In this document: positions 1 to 11,117 of the stretch, piece after piece
Numbering within the stretch: the stretch's first letter is position 1
Layout: each line of letters opens with the position of its first letter
Assembly: GCA_030734395.1 (NCBI GenBank)
Contig: JAUZTG010000007.1
Span: 186,001 to 250,000 of the forward strand
Direction of reading: 5' to 3'
Length of the DNA: 64,000 bases
Source of the DNA: Sarocladium kiliense
Taxonomy: Eukaryota; Ascomycota; Sordariomycetes; Hypocreales; Sarocladiaceae
Program-made: the position numbers and the translations under genes
Notes under the pieces: model-generated
Seen by the model: the letters and a program-made list of their open reading frames with translations, nothing else
The model's database searches: none
Told to the model about the DNA's origin: nothing

Positions 1-540
1 TGTTCGATGGCGGCAAGAAACCACATTCTGCGGATCACTGGAGGCTCAAGCCAAACTACAGCAGGTACGGTAGTAGGCTGTTCTGCTCGGACGCAGACTC
101 TAGGCAACAGGTGAGCGATATGCGGTTCTTATGAGAGTCTGTTGTCCATAGAAGACTAACCGGTGTTACCTCAGATCTACGAACTCTACCCTTTCAACCA
201 GTCTGACCTCTCCGCCTCAAGCATTTACATCCTTGATGCCTTCTTCGAGATGTACATCATCGTCGGCTCCCGCGCCCAATCCCAATACGCCTCCTTCCGC
301 AACGCCCTCGACTTTGCCCAAGAATACGCCATTCTCGCCTCTGGCATGGAGGATCGCCCCTTCGTACCCTTCTCTACCGTTGTTCTTGAAGGTATCCCTC
401 GGGACCTGAGGAGTGTGTTCCGCAAGTGGGATGATGCGAAGAGTCCGACGGTCACTGCGCCGCCGACCAGTGGGTTGAAGAGGGGGAGGAGTTTGCGGGT
501 TGTGCCGTTGACGCAGGCTTTGCAGGCTTTGGCTGAGTGA
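1..540 (+). CDS. Gelsolin-repeat / DUF4045-type protein, C-terminal end (partial)
   Basis: Only the 3' end of this gene is in the window. Exon 1 runs from the window edge to 110 (frame starts at base 3), followed by a 64-nt intron (111-174, GTGAGC...CTCAG) and a last exon 175-540 ending in TGA. The joined frame reads a DGGKKPHSADHWRLKPNYS-like stretch and then IYELYPFNQSDL, FEMYIIVGSRAQSQYASF and PFVPFSTVVLEGIPRDLRS. This is the pattern of the last gelsolin-like repeat of large fungal DUF4045/gelsolin-family proteins, where the gelsolin fold is fused to a long low-complexity N-terminus (family knowledge). A role in actin or cytoskeletal organisation is inferred from the fold only. The tail after the repeat is short, basic and proline/threonine rich. 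It converges on the DUF3176 gene with about 250 nt between the stops. Confidence 0.75.
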
Positions 541-790
541 GCCGTGTGTGTGTATGTTTGTGTTTCTTGAGGGGAGTTTGGGGTGGGTTTGGGGTGTTAT
601 GCATATACGTGTTGGTACTTTATGAGGGTGCATTATTTTGAGAGCCGGTGTAAAAGGGGTTGTGGCAGGTGGATATCATTTGTCAATGTGAAATGAGTAT
701 ATATAAAATGGAGGGCGATCATTGAGACAGCGGTCTATGTCTGCTTGACGAATCTCTTCCTTCCGTCGGGGGTCACTTCCAATATGGCTG

Positions 791-2629
791 TCATCCCTTT
801 GGCCATATGTCCCAGGCTCCTAACTGTTCCGGCTTGGGAGCACGCAGCTCATCCCAGCCATGCACTGCATGAACTAGAAGCGCGAAGATAGAGTCCTTGG
901 GCAAATCTTCGTTCCACGTTTTGAAGATGGTGAGGGCGAGGAGGATGGCTGCGCTGACGACTTCGAACAGGATGACGCTAGTCCATGGCCAACGAACACG
1001 AAAGTACCCTTCCTCAATGAAGGCTTTCCCGTCAAACATGCTAGTCCGGTTGCTGTCACCGTACCACTGAGTGTCACTCTGTACAATAGTGCTTAACGTA
1101 GCGGCTAAGTCTTGCATCGCTTTTTCAATGCCAGTAGTAAAGATCGATGACGCGACCAAGCTTTCTTTGCTCCATTGCCTGGTTAGGTTGTCTTGCTGTT
1201 CAGTCAAGGATTGCTCTTCCATGACTCCACGGAACCATAATTCAAAATAGTTGAACAAAAAGGCTGGCAAGTCGTGAAGAACGAACTCTTTTCTGGTAGA
1301 CGGAGCTCGGAGTATGAAGGAGGAAGGGTCGTCTTCGTCGGGACTTGCTTGTGAGTTAACCAAACGCAGGGGCTCAGTCTGCATGTTTTGATAGATCTCC
1401 ATCCAGGTTTCGAAGGTGACACCACTTATGTTCTGCGCGCAGAGATGGAACTCTGCTCGGTGCGCGCGAATGACTGGCGTAGTCGAGGAATGAACCCCTT
1501 CTCCTAACCATTCCTCACTGACAGCTAATATATCGACCATCGTGAACGGCGCCCCGTCGTAGTTCAGTGTCTTGGTCTGCGCCTTCACAAGAACGTTCTT
1601 CTTTGCCCATTCTGAAATATTCAACGCGTCTGAATAATTGCTGAAGAGCCAATCGAACTGAGTTTTGGTAGAATGCATCTGGCCTGATATCCATGCTGAG
1701 TCGTTCGGCAGTGTATACCTGCACTTCAGAGTTGACGGCTCGAGGTTGTTTGTGCTCTGGACTATGTCGCTACAACTGGACTTCATTTTTGGTGTCAATT
1801 CCCTGTAGTTGACACAGACGACCAGAGTCGTATAATCCTTGAAGATACATTTGTCACTAGGACACCCTAGCCAAGGAAACGAGAGGACTTGCCAACCCAG
1901 TCACGAGGAGGAAGTAGAGCTGAAAAAAAGCCTTGGGTGAAGTCGGAACCTATGAACTTCTCATTTAGTTAATCTTGTGACGAGAGAGATATTGCGTCTT
2001 GAAATTACCGGACTGGATGGAAAAAGACTTGTCTCGTTTGCCATTGAAACTTGTCCTGTCTCGTTCCTAGACTCTATTTCCCGAGTGCCTGTTTCAAGGA
2101 TCTGTTGAATGCTGGGATCCACGCCAAGTACAAGGATAGTTACAATAGCAAGGGCTGAAACAATGACATTCGTCTTCGACGACTGTAACAGGAAGGCAAA
2201 AGAACCCCAAGGTCCACGACTGCAGCGATCCATGATGTCCAGATAAGAGAGACTGGAGGGTTTCGAGGCGAAATGATGCCACTTTAGCTGACTGATGCAG
2301 GACACCACGGGCACCATCATTGCTGTTTTGACGAATGTTGATATAATAGCCAGAACAGTATTGGGTTCCAGCCGATGTTTCCATATCTGTTGTGGTTTCT
2401 GGTCAAGATGCCAGAGAAAGCCAACAAGAGCGATACAGCACAGAAGGCTGAAGGCTAAGCCACCGATCTCCCACCACCACCAAGGCCACCATTCCCGCGG
2501 CACTGTACGTTGACGTTGTTGGGCAAGTATTTCCTTCGAAGAACGCTCTCTCGGTGGAGGTGGAGCTATGACTGCGATGGTTTCCTGAGATAGGGCCCCG
2601 TAGGCACTCACACGGTCGCTGTCTGCCAT
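791..2629 (-). CDS. DUF3176 multi-pass membrane protein
   Basis: Two coding blocks on the minus strand form one gene. The upstream block (about 2000-2629) opens with a proline-rich N-terminus, then a WWPWWWWEIGGLAFSLLC membrane segment. A second membrane stretch comes before SYLDIMDRCSRGPWGSFAF, which is typical of DUF3176 proteins. The downstream block (791 to about 1890) carries a cysteine-rich extracellular part (frame open upstream through GCPSDKCIFKDYTTLVVC), a final membrane helix and the C-terminal HGWDELRAPKPEQLG motif. The intron between the blocks lies within about 1890-2010; a GTAATT donor near 2010 and several acceptors are possible, and I could not settle the phase. I chose the ATG at 2629 (MADSDRVS). 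An in-frame ATG at 2845 would add 72 basic residues that look unlike the family. Function unknown; the family is common in filamentous ascomycetes. Confidence 0.72.
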
Positions 2630-2845
2630 CAGCGGCAGGTGGTGAGGATCCGCAGATTGACGATGGTGATAGTGCCCGGTGGCGATCGTTGAATGTAGTG
2701 GGAAGTGATGATTACTCGAAAAGCAGGGATATGAGATCTTCTGGAGGACCATTGGCACCATCCTCACCCTTTGGAAGAAACTCATGGCTGCTCTATATAT
2801 CATGAACCCGTGCTTTGACCTAAGACGTCCGTCATCCACTTGCAT

Positions 2846-3663
2846 TCCTGAGTATAAGACACACAGCCGCCTTGCTTGCCTCGTAGCCGATTATGACCGA
2901 ATGACAAGCTGGAGGCGCATGCCTTCTGTCACCGAGAATAGGAACGGGAGAGACCCTGGCATTGCAGCGACGAGGCTGCCATGTAACACAACAACTCAGG
3001 CAGACCAGGGCACCATGATGGCGCTCGGCACCAGCATCTAAGACTGCCGCATCGGGCAGTACCCCCTGTTAGAGCTGGTGGCTGTCCCGAGACAGGTCCG
3101 ATTTCTCGGGAGTCAATGGGCGAAGGGCGAAGATTTGATATTGTTGGGATGGCGTTGAGGGAGACAAGACAGCGACGACGCCCAGAGGCTGAGCGGAGGT
3201 CCCTCATCTCAAGAGAGACAGAATGATTTCAGCCGATCGTCTAGCAGATTAGATGAGAGTGAAATGGTAAGCATATAAACATCGTATTGGTTTGTAGGTT
3301 TGAGAGGTTGTACCGCAAAGGGGTCACCCTCTGAAATGTTCTCGTGACACTGTAGGCTCTAGGAATTGCGCCATGCGCGTCTATGGGTATCATTTCATCA
3401 TCTTTCATGCATGCCATCCCCCTTCTGCCAGTCTGCGCAGAGAATGCAAGCCCTTCACTTACTGACAACCTTTCTCCCACCTCTGTTCGTCCTTCCCATT
3501 GAAGCCCTCGTTCCCATATGTGGTGGTTGAGAAGTTCCGACTTTGTACTTCCTTACCGACACTCATCTCCCCGACAGAGTTTGCAACAGCTGATCTTACT
3601 TGATTGAGATAGGCAGACAGTAGATACGCGCTTGTTCTGCTGCCCTTGGGTCGTATCTCTCTT
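2846..3663. other. Intergenic, no gene seen
   Basis: About 800 nt between the DUF3176 start and the acyltransferase stop. It holds only short overlapping open frames without family resemblance. It should contain the DUF3176 promoter and the 3' end of the acyltransferase transcript. Confidence 0.5.
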
Positions 3664-4620
3664 TTATGTCTCGATGGCGGTGCTAGATGCTGAGGGTTTG
3701 CTGGAAGAGGCAGGCACAGCGATAGCCTGACCGCGAGCCTTGGCGGTGAGAGTCGTAAGTTCGTTGAGCATGGAATCCCGAGTGGCCCGGGTGAGCTCCT
3801 CGACATCAGCCGTTGTCAGGCCCTTGGTCGAAATTGGCTCGAGAACTGATGACATCCGCGTCAGCTAACATCACAACATTTCTCCATCTGAAAGAAGAAT
3901 CTTACTCTTAACCGGGATGCTGCCGGATCGGAAGACCATGCTCTTGACAAAAAGAATATGGCTATAGTTCGCGACAACAACAGGGACAATTGGAACACCG
4001 GCTTGGACCGCGAGGTGAAACGCTCCCTTCTTGAACGGCAGCAGGCCAGGCTCCTTTGCGTAGCTGCGTGTGCCCTCGGGGAACATGAAGACACTCTGCT
4101 TCTTCCTCTGAATCTCCTCAGCAGCGCCCTTCATCGCCTCACGAGCATCCTTAGAGTTCTTGCGATCGATGAAGATGGAGCCGCTGAACCTCATGAACCA
4201 TCCGAGGAAGGGCAGATGTTTCAAGCTTGACTTTGCGGTGACGCTGCAGTACTTGGGAAACATGCAGCCCAGCATGAGAACATCGAGTTCTGTCTGATGG
4301 TTGCCTATGAAGACAGCAGGGCGGGTCTTGCCGAGGTAGTCGTTGGGATCGTCGATCTCGAAAGTAACACCAGTAGTCGCGAGCATAGCATATTTGAAGA
4401 CTCGAGCGGTGAACCATTGGGCGATCTGCTGGTGGCCGAGGACAGTGAGAATAATGGAGGCAATCGCGCCTATGAGGGCGACCCAACAGCCGGCGGCATA
4501 GGTAGCGAGGGAGCGGGCAACGAAGGCCGCTTTCGGGATGACGAAGGAGAGCATGTAGAGGCCTATGGTCAGGGCGGTGTAGCCGACGAAGAAGTTATAC
4601 AGGATGGAGAGGAAGGACAT
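3664..4620 (-). CDS. SLC1: 1-acyl-sn-glycerol-3-phosphate acyltransferase
   Basis: Exons 3906-4620 and 3664-3845 are joined across a 60-nt intron (phase 1), which restores PVK-ILEPISTKGL across the junction. The product is about 298 aa. The enzyme transfers an acyl chain to the sn-2 position of lysophosphatidic acid to give phosphatidic acid at the ER (PlsC/Slc1 family). Visible motifs are two N-terminal membrane stretches (residues about 5-65), the catalytic NHQTELD box (about 107-113), the GSIFIDRKNS substrate block (about 147-156) and FPEGTRS (180-186). Length matches yeast Slc1 (303 aa). I chose the ATG at 4620 (MSFLSILYNF); an in-frame ATG at 4821 would add a 67-residue basic extension not expected for the family. 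Divergent from the DENND11-like gene. Confidence 0.93.
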
Positions 4621-5776
4621 GATGGCCGGCGCGAGAGAGAGAAGATTGCCGTAGGGGCGCCGAGGAGGTTGCGAGCAGGGTCGGCGAGGGGCGAGGAGGA
4701 CGTGAGGCAGTTGAGGATAGAGATGTCGAAAGAATCGAACGGAGTGTCGGAGAAGATGTGGCAGAAACTTGGGACGATGGGCGGTGATGGTTCTCGCTGC
4801 AGCGTAGCGGGGCACCCCCAACAGTGGAGGACGTCAGAAATGGCGGGGGGTTTGACAAGGCACGCTCGATGTCGCTGTCGCAACGCTGAACACGGTTATT
4901 TGAACCTTATCTTTGTGATTCTGAGAGCCTGTGAGGACAGAGAACGGGCTGCTTTTCTATGGGGACATGTGAAAGGAGATCTGGTCCTGGTGCACGTGGC
5001 AGACAGCATTGAGTCGGAGTTCGGTATTCACGAGTCGCGTCAAGTGACAGGCCCCGCCATCAGAGGCTACCACGTACGGTCTGATAACCGGAGGCTTTCC
5101 TCAGGTATGTCTCGAAATCGGAGATCAACACATCACGATATCCCCGTGGCCATTGACAGGTGTTCTTTCGTTTCCGTATTTGGCGTATATGTGACTCGAT
5201 TATGCGTCCAGGGAGCGCTCTGGGACCGCCAACCGAGGACTAATGTATGATGCAAACACGTGAAGACTAGTACCGTACAAGTAGCATCTGGAGGGTATGA
5301 GACTTGTCAACCAACATGACTTTACTTCATTACTGTAGGAAAACCGTTCCAGCGCTACTAATAAGTATCCTTAAGCCTTGTTCATAAACACATTACCGAA
5401 GTTGCTCTTATAAACCCGTGCCGCGTCACGTGCAGCTCCTTCCGATTACAAGAGATAGACGACTACCGGGTAGGCAATGAAGACGCCAAAATAAAACCTA
5501 CACTAAGGAACGGACTCTGGCGGCCAACTTACAGTTGTATTACGACACCCTATTTCCAAGAACACCCTGATCGTATCATCTCTAGTAGCCATGGCCAAGC
5601 CCAGCGCTGTCCTCGCATCGCACAGTCTCTCGTTCAAGATCGCCCACAAGCTTTCTTCCCAACGACATAGCTTCTGCTAAATTGCCTGGCACATCTTCAG
5701 CTGTCGCCTTCCATCACTGCGCTCGAAGCGCCCGCCAACCCGACCATACGATGCCCTCATCGCGATAGCCTTCACA
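4621..5776. other. Divergent intergenic region
   Basis: About 1.15 kb separates the acyltransferase and DENND11-like start codons, so both promoters should be here. A palindromic CACGTG (E-box type) is visible near 5260 and a second CACGTG near 5428. No additional gene is supported. The long open frame on the plus strand that reaches into this stretch is antisense to the acyltransferase. Confidence 0.4.
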
Positions 5777-7800
5777 ATGGCCTCCTCTCGCCGTGAGCAC
5801 CCGCAACTCACCATTCCCACCTCTTCCTCCATGACCCATCTTCCCGACCTTCCTCCCATTTCCGCTCTTTTCCTCATTGACTTCGACGTCAAAGCCGGCT
5901 ACACAATTGTCTGGAAGCAAGCTGTCGACGATGTCGAGCTCGATGGCCGAGTCGAGTACAAGTCCCTCCCCTCGGGGCTGCACACTGTTAGCGAGGATCT
6001 CATATACTTCGTTCATGAAGGCACTCATGCTGGGCTGAGTGCTTTCGTAAATATGCCTTGCGAGGAGGAAGAGGCAAGGAATGCGCGCATGATTGCCGTC
6101 GGCGTCCTCGTCCCGCTCAGTTACGGCCGCCTTGGGCGCGCCTGGCGACATGCTGAGGGATTGAAGTCCATGGCGAGGTACGTAGATATCGAGACTTCAG
6201 ACAATTGGAGTGTCACTGACAAATTGTTTAGAACACTTGCCGAAAGTCGCAAAGACACTACCCTTCTCGAAAAGTACTGGGAAGCCAACAAGCCCCAGCC
6301 TGACAAGCGACCAAGCCAGCTTCTAACCGATGAAGCCCCTGTTAGCTCCGCAGGCATCGCATTTCCTTCGCTGCCAAATCAGAAGCGCAAAGGGCATACT
6401 AGAAATCGCTCGGCTTCGGATGGCGGGGCTCTGGTCGCCCCGGAGCACAAGCTCTCCCCGTACCATCCTGCTTGGAGCTTGACCAGCCTGCTGGACAAGT
6501 TCGGACCGCTCATCTTTCCCATCCATCGAGCTGCGCTTTTGCGACAGCGTATACTCATATCCTGTCACGCTCCTGTACATGAGATCTGTGACTTTGGTAA
6601 GTCAAGGCCATTCCCAAACGCGCGCATGTAAGCTAACGACCTCCAGTATATAATATCTCAGTCTTGTCGAATATTCCCCTTTCCGTAATGGACTTCCTGC
6701 CATCAAACTCACCAACCCAGCGTCTGAGACCTCTGTTCACTATTGGCGTTCATGATATACCCTTCTTGATGGAAGACTTCGAGGCCTTCAAGCGCCGCAG
6801 CGATCCCGATGAGGCGACCGAAGAGGAGGCTGGCACAGGCTGGATTGCCTGCACCACCGACAGTATCCTAGCGATGAAGGATACACTGTGGGATATGCTG
6901 ATCACCATCCCGCCAGACTACGCTACCAATGCGCAGGAGAAGGTGTGGCCAGTTGTCGAGTGCCCAAGAGGCAAGCCGATCAAAGCGACTCAAAGAGACC
7001 TGCGACGTTACAATGCGTTGCGATCTGGGCTGAATAGGATGGTAGCCACCACACCGGCCGCAGACTCGCCATCCGCATCGCGACAGGAGCTCGGGGCCCG
7101 GCCCTCGACGAGCAACTCAAACCACCCACGGGTCGCAAGTGGAGTGTATGAGGCCACAGATAAGGTTGCCGAGCCTCCCAGTTGGGCTGCGTTGGCATAC
7201 AATGGCTTCATGTGGTGGGCCAGTGCTGGTGAGCAGCTTCGATCTGAGGAGCATGAGGAGTCGCAGCGGGACGCAGCCCTGTTGGCTGATCTTAGCCCTT
7301 CACCGAACGCTTCAATGTCAATGCCGAACCCTTCGTCTCGTTCGGATCCGCTATCCACATCCCTCACCTCCCTGGCAGCTCGTCGGTCGGCAGGAGACGG
7401 GGCGGCGCGAGTGGAACTTGCTATCATTGCCTACTTCCACCGTCTCACGACCCAGATGCTCTCTGTCATTGCAGATGTGGTGGAGGCTGCCGATGAAGGC
7501 TACTCGGATGACCCTGATGAGGAAGAGGAGGGAGTCGTAGAAGGAGGACAGGCGGAGATTGCGCGCGACGGGAACGAGGAGATTAACGGAGCCTCGCAAC
7601 CTCTCCTGCCAAACAGTGTGGATAATGATGATGATGTGACGGCTGTCACAGTGGACAGTCGATCGATGGAGAACATGGGCCTTGATGTGTGGAGTGGCGC
7701 GGATGCGATGTTCGTACGGGAGCTGATAAGGACGTACTTTGGGAGAGAGGCAAGGATCGAGGGCAAGGGCGTGGAGGTCTGCGGTGTGCGAGTCTGTTAG
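5777..7800 (+). CDS. DENND11/LCHN-like protein (DENN-type, DUF4484 C-terminus)
   Basis: Three exons, 5777-6177, 6232-6596 and 6647-7800, give 639 aa. The 54-nt first intron (GTACGT...TTTAG) is a multiple of three, so the frame stays open if it is retained. The second intron (GTAAGT...TCCAG, 50 nt) is required to join CDF-VYNISVLS. The N-terminus after residue 20 reads ISALFLIDFDVKAGYTIVWK, the hallmark start of the LCHN/DENND11 (DUF2347) family. The C-terminus, FVRELIRTYFGREARIEG, fits the DUF4484 region of the fungal members. DENN proteins usually act as Rab exchange factors in membrane traffic; that role is inferred by family here. The middle is low complexity, with an acidic run near residues 530-545. 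Confidence 0.85.
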
Positions 7801-8052
7801 TGTGACATACGACACGGACGACGGCCAAGAAGGGGAGATAGACACTTGTGTCGCAGCCGTCGATCAGTATAATTCGTTTGCTCCTGTGAGAAAGGTGCAC
7901 AGCGATTGTGGGAACATACTCGGGCGTTTTCTCTTCGACAATGCAAGCTTGACCATTGTTACTCATGTCATTAACCAGGCGCGGCAGATTCATGATATGT
8001 ATATATGACAATGCTTCGGCCACATTATGCTATGCTATGCTGTACGATGTGT

Positions 8053-9159
8053 TTACAAGCTTGCCTCCTTTTCTCGAATCTGTCCCAGCACACCGTCCCA
8101 CTTCTCCCACTCTCCATCTGCCATCTTTCCCCTCAAAGGCAGTCTACCTCCCTCTAAGTTCCCAAATCCAAGCTCCCTCTGCACCGCTTCTCTAATGCCC
8201 AAAATGCCATTCTTCACAATGAACTCCTCCGCCGTGGACACCAACCACTGCAGCTTCCGAACCTCCTCCAGGGTCTTGGGCTCAGGAGCAGCAGAGGGGC
8301 CGTTGGAGGTGAGAAGCTTGTGGAGGTGGGAGACAGTCTTGGGGTAGATTGCACCGAGGGCGTCGATGGCGCCAGCGGCACCGAAGAGGACGATTGGGCC
8401 GAGTTGTTGGCCGAAGCCGGAGTAGAGGCGGAAGGTTGAGGGGTCGATCTTGGGGTGGAGGGAGACTTGGAGGTGGTGAGAGACGTTGCCATGGGACCTG
8501 GAGGGGGGCCTGTTAGCTTGGATATTCTCAGAGAAGAGTGAGAGGAACAGTTCACGTACATCTTGCAGCCGACGATGTTCTTGTGTGCAGCTAGGGCGGC
8601 GTAGGTCTCTGGGCTGACCATGACGTTGTTGGATACACCAGGGTAGTTATAGCTGAGCATCGTGAATCAGCCTGAATTCTCGACGTTTGTCTTGGCGATG
8701 AACTCACATGAGAATCGGAAGAGGGCTGTTGTCGGCCACGATAGTATACCATTCCTTCAACCCCTCCTGACTTCCAGCCGCTCCAAAATAACCCGGCGCA
8801 AGCACGAGACCCCATTGCGCGCCCGCCTTCTTCGCATCCTCAAGCCACTCCAAAGACTCATGCGTGCTATTGCACAAGACGCCCGCCATAATGGGGTAGT
8901 CCTTGAACCCAGCATCCTCAACGCCCTTACGAACACCGGTGATGAGGTCGAATCGCTCTTGACGAGTGAGATGGATGGCTTCACCGGTTGAACCGAGGAG
9001 GACGACACCGGTGATACCGGAGCGGGCGAGGTGCACAGTGTGGGCTGCTTGAGCCTCAACGTCGACGGCTGGGTGGTGAGAGGAGGGGGAGTCGGCGTGA
9101 GGCTTGTAGAAGGTGGGTGAAGGCACCAGGATGCCGTCGGGGGGAGTGAGAGGTGCCAT
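8053..9159 (-). CDS. DapA-family aldolase (2-keto-3-deoxy sugar acid aldolase candidate)
   Basis: Exons 8708-9159, 8560-8652 and 8053-8497 (introns 55 and 62 nt, GT-AG) give 329 aa. It is a class I TIM-barrel lyase of the dihydrodipicolinate synthase / N-acetylneuraminate lyase superfamily. Visible are GSTGEAIHLTRQER (residues about 49-62), the tyrosine loop LIYNYPGVSNN at the first splice junction, and the Schiff-base lysine in NIVGCKMSHGN at the second. Fungi do not use DapA for lysine synthesis, so a catabolic aldolase is expected: cleavage of a 2-keto-3-deoxy aldonate to pyruvate plus an aldehyde. It is divergent, over 392 nt, from an aldo/keto reductase and next to a galactonate dehydratase, which supports this. 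The exact substrate is inferred. By recall it is not a close match to the D-galacturonate pathway aldolase GaaC/LGA1. Confidence 0.85.
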
Positions 9160-9551
9160 TGTGAAGGATGGTGCTGAGATTGAACGGAAGAAGAGACTTG
9201 GAGATGACGATCAGTTCAAGCTGAAACTAGAAAGGAACGGAAAATGAGAGATGATGGTTCAAGGGGTGAAATCATATGTTCTGGAAGGTCCCCTTTCGCG
9301 TCAAGTCGCGCCGAGGAGAGCGACGTCGGACAGCGGAGACGGAGCGGATGGTGGGGGCGGGGCGCATACCCCGAGGGGCAGCCGGGTCGGGGGTCGGCGG
9401 AAATGCCACCGAGATGTGGTAACAGCATCAGCAGACGCTGTGTCAGCGGGGTGAGCAATTCTCTCACTCTGCTTTCTTTAGACCCATGAGCTCAAGCCCT
9501 GGACGTGTGCCGAGCTAAAAAAAAAACTAAAACGCCGAGCAAGCCACAGCT
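9160..9551. promoter_or_regulatory. Bidirectional promoter with CreA-type sites
   Basis: This 392-nt region lies between the divergent aldolase and aldo/keto reductase start codons. It has three matches to the carbon catabolite repressor consensus SYGGRG on the plus strand: GTGGGG at 9351-9356, GCGGGG at 9357-9362 (directly adjacent) and GCGGGG at 9446-9451. An A10 run lies at 9517-9526 just upstream of the reductase. Paired SYGGRG sites are what functional CreA control usually needs (family knowledge). The region is GC-rich, so chance matches are possible. Confidence 0.4.
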
Positions 9552-10741
9552 ATGTCGTCAGGACGCACCGTCAAGCTCTACACTGGCCAGGAGATCCCCG
9601 CCGTGGGGCTTGGTACCTGGGTAAGTCAGATCAACGCGGGGTTGGTGCTATGGCGGGTGCCTGGTTTTGATGTTGTTGGCTGATATATGAGGGCATTCCC
9701 ATAGCAATCCAAGCCCAGCGAAGTCCGTCTCGCCGTCACCGAGGCCCTGAAAATCGGCTACCGCCACATCGACGCCGCCGCAACCTACGACAACGAAGAA
9801 GAAGTCGGCGCCGGCATCCGCGACTCAGGCTTGCCCCGCTCCTCCATCTGGCTGACCTCCAAGCTCTGGAACACGCATCATCTCCCCGAAGATGTGGAGC
9901 GAGCCGTGGATAAGAGTCTGGAAGACCTGGGGACGGATTACTTGGATTTATTCTTGATGCATTGGCCGGTTTCGTTCAAGAAGTCGGAAGAGAATGAATG
10001 GATCAGGAACCCGATTGATCCAGAGACGGCTGCGGTGGCGGTGTCGGATGTGCCAATTACGGATACTTGGAAGGCGATGGAGGAGATGGTGAGGAAGGGT
10101 AAGGTGAAGGCGATTGGGGTGAGTAACTTCACGAGGGAGAGGACGGAGGAGATTTTGAAAATGTGAGTTGCAGGATGATGAAGACAAGGGTTGATGATTT
10201 TCTAACCAAAGCAGAGCTGAGATCAAACCGGCGTTGAGCCAGTTTGAAGCGCATCCATACTTCCAACAGACAGAGCTCATCAAATGGCTCAAGAGCCAGG
10301 TACGTTGCTCTCAGTCGGCTTCATCAAGGATCAGGTCACTAAGACTGCTCACTCTAGGACATCGCTGTCGCCGTATACAGCCCATCTGGCAATAACGTCT
10401 ACGGTCACCCTCGTGCCGTCGACGATCCCGAGATCCTTGCCATTGCCTCTGAGCTCGGTGTCGAACCTAACCAGCTCCTCATTCAGTGGGCGGTTCAGCG
10501 CGGCACCGTTGCCCTCCCCAAGTCTGTCACTCCGTCACGCATCAAGATCAACTTCCAGGACTTCGAGGTGCCAGCTGAGGCAGTCGAGAGGATCAACAAA
10601 CTGGATAGGAACCACAGGAATAACTTCCCGAGTAGACTGGGGGTGGATATCTTTGGAGAGGTGAAGGATGAGGAGGTGTTGAAGAGGGGAGTGAGGGAGT
10701 GGGTTGAGAAGCAGAAGGCACAGAAGGCTCAGAAGGCATGA
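9552..10741 (+). CDS. Aldo/keto reductase (glyceraldehyde/aldose reductase type)
   Basis: Exons 9552-9620, 9705-10162, 10215-10299 and 10358-10741 give 331 aa with no stops. It is an NADPH-dependent AKR (beta/alpha)8 enzyme that reduces aldehydes or aldoses to alcohols. Catalytic tetrad residues are visible: Asp and Tyr in HIDAAATYDNEEEVG (exon 2), Lys in TSKLWN and His in LFLMHWPVSF. The cofactor end shows LPKSVTPSRIKINFQ (exon 4). The start MSSGRTVKLYTGQEIPAVGLGTW is the standard AKR beginning. Its position between an aldolase and a galactonate dehydratase suggests it reduces the aldehyde released by the aldolase (glyceraldehyde to glycerol), as GaaD does in the D-galacturonate pathway. This is inference. 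The C-terminal tail is rich in Lys/Gln/Ala. Confidence 0.88.
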
Positions 10742-11117
10742 TGATCAACATAGTCGCATGGTGTTTTAGATAGCAAAGGGCATTAGTGATCTATTGGAAG
10801 ACAGGCATAATCTCGCATAAGTCGGAAACATGTCTGATGCATATTCGCGCCGTTCATCGCTCCGTAATCGGGGCAATGTAGCCGTGACGGATAACCCCAA
10901 CAGGCCGGATAAGTGGAGGAGGAAAACCCCCCACCACCACCCGCAACCTGAGAGTAGACCAGAGTGCGAACTACTCCGCATAACTTGGGATCGGCATTGA
11001 CAAAATTTTTGGCAATTCTCTCTTTTCTTCTAAAAACATTGAATCTTGTCAAGTTGGAAGCTGAACCAGTAACTGAACCAGTAACAAGAATCGTGCGTTG
11101 AGACAAGCTTCGGAAAG

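Noticed and set aside
4297..5250. 317-codon plus-strand frame antisense to the acyltransferase
   Set aside because: Shadow of a conserved enzyme gene; no recognisable motif.
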